DNA of 33,995 nt, from contig CAADGT010000235.1 of the NCBI GenBank assembly GCA_900696595.1, positions 1 to 33,995 of the forward strand. Reading direction: 5' to 3'. Source of the DNA: an uncultured Chloroflexota bacterium. Lineage in GTDB: Bacteria > Chloroflexota > Anaerolineae > Anaerolineales > Villigracilaceae. Each line of letters starts with the position of its first letter. Position 1 is the first letter of the stretch. Shown piece by piece: positions 30,743 through 33,995 of this stretch. The notes beneath the pieces are model-generated. The model ran no database searches. It saw only the letters and a list, made by a program, of their open reading frames with translations, and had not been told where the DNA came from. A program made the position numbers and the translations under genes.

Positions 30743-31396
30743 ATGGGCTTTGACGCTGACGTATTCGCAATCACATCCCTCTCCCTGCAAGTCTCCCTGA
30801 TCGCCACCGCCATCAGCCTGATCCTCGGACTGCCGTTTGGAACCTGGCTGGCGCTCGGCAATTTTCGCGGGCGTTCGTTTTTGTTAAGCGTCGTCAATAC
30901 CGGCATGGCCTTGCCGCCCGTTGTGGTTGGGCTGGTCGTGGCGATGACTCTCTGGCGCAGCGGTCCGCTGGGCGATTTGCGGCTGATCTATACGCCCTGG
31001 GCAATCGTCATCGCGCAGACGGTCATCTCCGCGCCGGTGGTGATGGGGCTGACCGCCGCCGCGCTGGAGGCGCTCGACCCGCGCCTGAAACAACAACTGC
31101 TGGGATTGGGCGCGTCGCGCCTGCAAATGATCTGGCATCTGTGGCGCGAGGCGCGGCTTCCATTACTGGCGGCGCTCATGGCGGGATTTGGCTCGGTCAT
31201 CTCGGAGGTGGGCGCTTCCATGATGGTAGGCGGAAACATCAAAGGGCAGACGCGCGTGCTGACGACGGCCATCGTACTGGAAACATCGAAGGGCGAGTTC
31301 GAGCGGGCGCTGGCGCTTTCGGCTTTGTTGCTGGTCATTACCTATCTGATCAATCTCGCGCTGACGTGGATTCAGCAAAAGGGCGCGAAGCGCTGA
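30743..31396 (+). CDS. tupB: Tungstate-type ABC transporter permease
   Basis: This 217-residue permease is shorter than ModB and has the TupB pattern: SLILGLPFGTWLALGNFRGRSFLLSVVNTGMALPPVVVGLVVAM, RSGPLGDLRLIYTPWAIVIAQ, and the coupling loop LKQQLLGLGASRLQMIWHLWREARLPLL. SEVGASMMVGGNIKGQTRVLTTAIVLET is also typical. It should work with TupA and the ATPase encoded 30 bp downstream. The ATG follows ATAAGGAAAAACG. Confidence 0.9.
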   Translation: MGFDADVFAITSLSLQVSLIATAISLILGLPFGTWLALGNFRGRSFLLSVVNTGMALPPVVVGLVVAMTLWRSGPLGDLRLIYTPWAIVIAQTVISAPVVMGLTAAALEALDPRLKQQLLGLGASRLQMIWHLWREARLPLLAALMAGFGSVISEVGASMMVGGNIKGQTRVLTTAIVLETSKGEFERALALSALLLVITYLINLALTWIQQKGAKR

Positions 31397-31426
31397 CGCA
31401 AAGCGCAGTCAACGAAAAGAAAACCA

Positions 31427-32146
31427 ATGGCGAACCTTATCGAAATTAAAGACCTGCTCGTCCGGCGCAACGGACGGGACGCGCTCAAAATCGAATCGCT
31501 CGACATCCGACAGGGCGAAACCCTGGCCGTGGTCGGTCCCAACGGCGCGGGCAAAAGCACGCTTCTGCTGGCGCTGGCGCGGTTGATCAAGGTCGCGCAG
31601 GGCGAAATTAAACTTCATGGCAAGCCGCAAAAAGAATGGAGCGACCTGGAATATCGCCGAAGGTTTGCCTTCGTTTTTCAAGACCCGTTGTTGCTCGACA
31701 TGTCCGTCCGCGACAATATCGGGCTGGGGTTAAAGTTCCGGGGCGCGGAGAAACACGAATCGCGCAAGCGGGTTCTTAAGTGGGCGGAAGCCATGGGCGT
31801 GGAAAAACTTCTGGAGCGCAGAGCCGGGCAACTTTCCGGGGGAGAGGCGCAGAGAGTCAGCCTGGCGCGGGCGTTCGTTCTCGATCCCGAAGCGCTTTTG
31901 ATGGATGAGCCTTTTTCGGCGGTGGATCCGCAGACGCGGGCGAATTTGATCGAGGATTTGTCGGCGGTATTGGCGCAATCTCATCGCACGACGATTTTTG
32001 TCACGCACAATTTGAAGGAAGCCGCGCAATTTGGCGACCGCGTGGCGCTGATCATGGATGGCGGACTGGCGCAGGTCGGCAAGCCGGAGGAATTAAAGCA
32101 AAACCCCGCCGACGAGCGCGCGCGGAGTTTTGTGAGCGGAATGTAA
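31427..32146 (+). CDS. tupC: ABC transporter ATPase of the tungstate/molybdate locus
   Basis: This 239-residue ABC ATPase has Walker A GPNGAGKST (37-45), a Q-loop FVFQDPLLLD, the signature LSGGEAQR near 135, Walker B LLMDEPFSAVD, and the switch His in IFVTHNLKEA. It lacks the C-terminal molybdate-sensing (MOP/TOBE) domain of classic ModC, which fits TupC-like ATPases. It is the only ATPase gene in the locus and may energise both permeases. The ribosome site is weak. The stop lies 7 bp from the stop of the convergent dehydrogenase gene, with no terminator between. Confidence 0.9.
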   Translation: MANLIEIKDLLVRRNGRDALKIESLDIRQGETLAVVGPNGAGKSTLLLALARLIKVAQGEIKLHGKPQKEWSDLEYRRRFAFVFQDPLLLDMSVRDNIGLGLKFRGAEKHESRKRVLKWAEAMGVEKLLERRAGQLSGGEAQRVSLARAFVLDPEALLMDEPFSAVDPQTRANLIEDLSAVLAQSHRTTIFVTHNLKEAAQFGDRVALIMDGGLAQVGKPEELKQNPADERARSFVSGM

Positions 32147-32153
32147 CAGCCGC

Positions 32154-33374
32154 CTATTTTTCGGACAGGACGTAGATGTTGCCGTTGTCGCTGAGGAGAT
32201 GGAGTTCGCCGTTTTCGTCTTCGCCGAAGGATGTGATCGTCACGCCCGCTTCAAACAGGACCCGGGACTGCCACTGACCATTGGACAGAATCAACCCCCA
32301 GATTTTTCCCGAGCAATAATCGCCGTAGATGTAGACGCCGTTCCATTCGGGCATGGAGCCGCGATAGACATACCCGCCGGTGACCGAGCATCCGAATTCG
32401 TGGCTGTATTCCGCGGCGGGCAGGAGCAGTTCCGGTTGCGGCAGTCCGTTATAGCCGTGCGCGCCTTCCATGACGCTCCAGCCGAAGTTTGCGCCGCCCG
32501 GCGAACCAGCGGGGAGGTAATTGATCTCCTCGTATAACTGTTGCCCCACGTCGCCGATCCATAGATCGCCGGAGGCGCGGTCGAAGGAGAAACGCCAGGG
32601 GTTGCGCAAGCCATACGCCCAGACTTCGTTGCCGAAGGGGTTGTCGGCGGGGATGTTGTACGGGTCGCCGGTGTTTACGTCAATGCGCAAAATCTTTCCC
32701 AACAGGACTTGCGTATTCTGCCCGTTCCGGTGCGGGTCGCCGCCCGATCCGCCGTCGCCAAGCCCGAGGTAGAGATAGCCGTCGGGTCCGAAGACGACCG
32801 CGCCGCCGTTATGGTTTGGGTATGGCTGTTCAATCGTCATCAACACTTTCTCGCTGTCCGGGTCGGCGGCATCGCCCTCCGCCTGAAAGCGCGAGATGCG
32901 CGTGTGCCCGCCGTCGCCGGTGTAGTTGACGTAAAAATATCCGTTTTGTTCGTAGTCGGGGTGAAACGCCAGTCCCAGCAAGCCCATCTCGTTTTTGGAA
33001 TTATCCACGCGATTGTCAATGTTCAAAAAAGGCTGGTCGTACAGGTTCCCGTCTTTGAAGATGCGAATGGCGCCGTATTTTTCGACGACGAACAACCGCC
33101 CCGATCCGTCGAAAGCGGATTGCGCATCCACCGGGCGGTCGAGCCCGCCGACGATGCGAGTCCATTCGTATTGGGTTGAGTCTGGGAATTGCCCGGGCTG
33201 GAGAATCGGCGTCTGGGAGGCTTGGGGAGTGGCGGTATCCGGCTGGGAGGGGGATTCGGTCTGCGGGGTCGAGTCAGCCGTCCGAGCCGGAAGAGGCGTG
33301 TTTGTCGGCGCGGCGACAGCGCTCCACCTGCAAGCCATAAGGGGGAGGGTCAAAAGAATCAAAAGGCGTTTCAT
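32154..33374 (-). CDS. PQQ-dependent sugar dehydrogenase-like lipoprotein (soluble glucose dehydrogenase / sorbosone dehydrogenase family)
   Basis: This 406-residue exported beta-propeller has a lipoprotein signal ending LTLPLMAC (C15) and a Thr/Pro/Gln/Ser-rich linker of about 60 residues. The propeller carries the GSDH pattern: GLDRPVDAQSAFDGSGRLFVVEKYGAIRIF, GLLGLAFHPDYEQNGYFYVNYT, NHNGGAVVFGPDGYLYLGLGDGG (catalytic-His region), AYGLRNPWRFSFD, and GGANFGWSVMEG. It would oxidise aldose sugars with PQQ and pass electrons to the respiratory chain; PQQ synthesis genes are not in the window. The frame is open upstream to 33461, but the ATG at 33374 puts the signal peptide first. No clear ribosome site. 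Confidence 0.87.
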   Translation of the reverse strand: MKRLLILLTLPLMACRWSAVAAPTNTPLPARTADSTPQTESPSQPDTATPQASQTPILQPGQFPDSTQYEWTRIVGGLDRPVDAQSAFDGSGRLFVVEKYGAIRIFKDGNLYDQPFLNIDNRVDNSKNEMGLLGLAFHPDYEQNGYFYVNYTGDGGHTRISRFQAEGDAADPDSEKVLMTIEQPYPNHNGGAVVFGPDGYLYLGLGDGGSGGDPHRNGQNTQVLLGKILRIDVNTGDPYNIPADNPFGNEVWAYGLRNPWRFSFDRASGDLWIGDVGQQLYEEINYLPAGSPGGANFGWSVMEGAHGYNGLPQPELLLPAAEYSHEFGCSVTGGYVYRGSMPEWNGVYIYGDYCSGKIWGLILSNGQWQSRVLFEAGVTITSFGEDENGELHLLSDNGNIYVLSEK

Positions 33375-33427
33375 CGTTTCGTTTGGGCGTTTTGCGGGGG
33401 AATTCGGTTCGTTTGCATAACGGCATA

Positions 33428-33446
33428 CGCCGCGCAGTGCGCGGCG
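33428..33446. repeat. GC-rich hairpin upstream of the dehydrogenase gene
   Basis: Eight-nt arms CGCCGCGC and GCGCGGCG enclose AGT. It lies between the Cys-rich gene and the dehydrogenase gene on the minus strand and has no T-run. A second hairpin, AACAGCGT/ACGCTGTT (33488-33508), covers the stop of the Cys-rich gene. Confidence 0.45.
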
Positions 33447-33506
33447 CAGCCTTTGAACCAACTCAGAGGGAGGAGAGAGTTTGGATGAACAGCGTTTGCG
33501 ACGCTG

Positions 33507-33728
33507 TTATTCAACCGGGTCAACGTCGGGGTTTGTTCCGCTCAGGGCGCAGGCTGGGCGTTCGATGCAATTACATTCCAGCGCTTTGGAGCAACGCCTG
33601 GCCCGAATGCGGGGGGCTTGCTCGGAGAGGTAATCAGCCGGGTATATCACCTCGACTTCGATGGCAATTTCTTCCTGCATGTGTTCGCAGTATTTGGTCT
33701 TTTCGACCTGCCATGCCTTCTTTGCCAT
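33507..33728 (-). CDS. Small Cys-rich protein of unknown function
   Basis: From the ATG at 33728, seven nt behind AGGAGG, this gives a 73-residue soluble protein (MAKKAWQVEKTKYCEHMQ...). It has five Cys: C14 (YCEHM), then a cluster RRCSKALECNCIERPAC, followed by ALSGTNPDVDPVE. The spacing C-x5-C-x-C-x5-C with a nearby His suggests a small metal-binding or zinc-ribbon-like site. The frame runs on upstream but that part has no start with a ribosome site. I do not recognise a named family. A TATAAT on the minus strand (33828-33833) lies about 100 bp upstream. Confidence 0.7.
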   Translation of the reverse strand: MAKKAWQVEKTKYCEHMQEEIAIEVEVIYPADYLSEQAPRIRARRCSKALECNCIERPACALSGTNPDVDPVE

Positions 33729-33861
33729 ACTGCCTCCTGACTCCGACAAATCAAAGTTTATACGGAAACGATGCGTCCTGCCAGTGACGAGCGTCATAAT
33801 TGCGAATGACGAAACGCCTATAACGATATTATACGCTGTTATTTCCTTGCAAGGATGTAAA

Positions 33862-33914
33862 CCTTGCCGTTGGGAGCATTCAAATTCTGTAGAATCAAGC
33901 AGCCAACGGCAAGG
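33862..33914. promoter_or_regulatory. Stem-loop with 12-bp arms overlapping a leader-like ORF
   Basis: CCTTGCCGTTGG (33862-33873) and its exact complement (33903-33914) flank a 29-nt spacer. On the minus strand the first arm lies in the last codons of the 21-codon ORF and the second arm is followed by TTTACAT. The layout is compatible with an attenuator, though the T-run is weak. Confidence 0.45.
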
Positions 33915-33960
33915 CATCCCATTGGCGGCTAATCCAGGCGGCTCGAGCCTTGGCAACCAT
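33895..33960 (-). CDS. 21-codon leader-peptide-like ORF
   Basis: On the minus strand a near-perfect ribosome site (AAAGGAGGG) lies 8 nt before an ATG that encodes MVAKARAAWISRQWDALPLA plus one Ala and a TGA. The peptide has two Trp and many Ala/Arg. Its last codons form one arm of a stem-loop. It may be a translated leader controlling the Cys-rich gene about 170 bp downstream, or the start of a gene broken by a frameshift. The region upstream lies outside the window. Confidence 0.4.
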   Translation of the reverse strand: MVAKARAAWISRQWDALPLAA

Positions 33961-33995
33961 GGTAGCGCCCTCCTTTGTCCAGCGCGCGCCGGGAC

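Noticed and set aside
1..33995. CRISPR array, tRNA, rRNA, transposase or phage genes
   Set aside because: Read through for regularly spaced repeats, cloverleaf ends, rRNA-like blocks and DDE or integrase motifs; none was seen.

Overview
The window looks like chromosomal DNA of a Chloroflexota bacterium, most likely of the class Anaerolineae. This is inference from gene content and style: moderately high GC, many lipoproteins with a short lipobox followed by a Thr/Pro/Ala-rich linker, a NurA-HerA operon, paired M16 peptidases, a DUF6391-like membrane protein, an F420-type DUF385 protein and tungstate/molybdate uptake. No rRNA, tRNA, CRISPR array, phage or transposase gene was seen.

Layout. 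1-2364 (+): the tail of an unrecognised gene, then an HD-domain hydrolase translationally coupled to a lipoprotein sulfatase, preceded by a 28-bp perfect palindrome. 2419-6341 (-): a GT-C type membrane glycosyltransferase, a PH-like protein, a 3-hydroxyisobutyrate dehydrogenase-family reductase and a SIMPL-domain lipoprotein. 6412-10421 (+): a DNA-end processing operon: nurA, a tandem SH3 protein, a stand-alone HAS-barrel-like protein and herA. 10620-14562 (-): acpS, an inactive and an active M16 peptidase, and a membrane protein. 14780-16154 (+): an adrenodoxin reductase-type flavoprotein with a good promoter. 16203-16936 (-): a PIN toxin / AbrB antitoxin pair with a 31-nt near-perfect palindrome over its start. 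17000-18600: a repeat-rich patch with a CaiB/BaiF remnant, a MITE-like repeat and a dihydroorotate-dehydrogenase-like gene carrying a palindromic repeat in frame. 18692-26088 (-): a cold-shock protein, DUF385 protein, dtd, DUF6391-like protein, dus, msrA, a TPR membrane protein and clpC.

26217-32146 (+) is the most interesting part: an oxyanion-uptake locus that interleaves tungstate-type (tupA, tupB, tupC) and molybdate-type (modA, modB) genes. It has one ATPase gene, two permeases, two binding lipoproteins and two regulators. One regulator is an ArsR-like HTH fused to a periplasmic-binding-protein domain. The other is a PadR protein whose promoter, operator and start codon overlap. A CGATTA(AG)...TAATCG motif recurs before tupA and tupB and as a half-site before the HTH-PBP regulator, which suggests a local regulon. 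A true-looking terminator sits between modA and modB.

32154-33995 (-): a PQQ-type sugar dehydrogenase lipoprotein, a small Cys-rich protein, and a 21-codon leader-like ORF with a stem-loop.

Several palindromic repeat families are scattered through the window. They often overlap stop codons and in one case are translated inside a gene.
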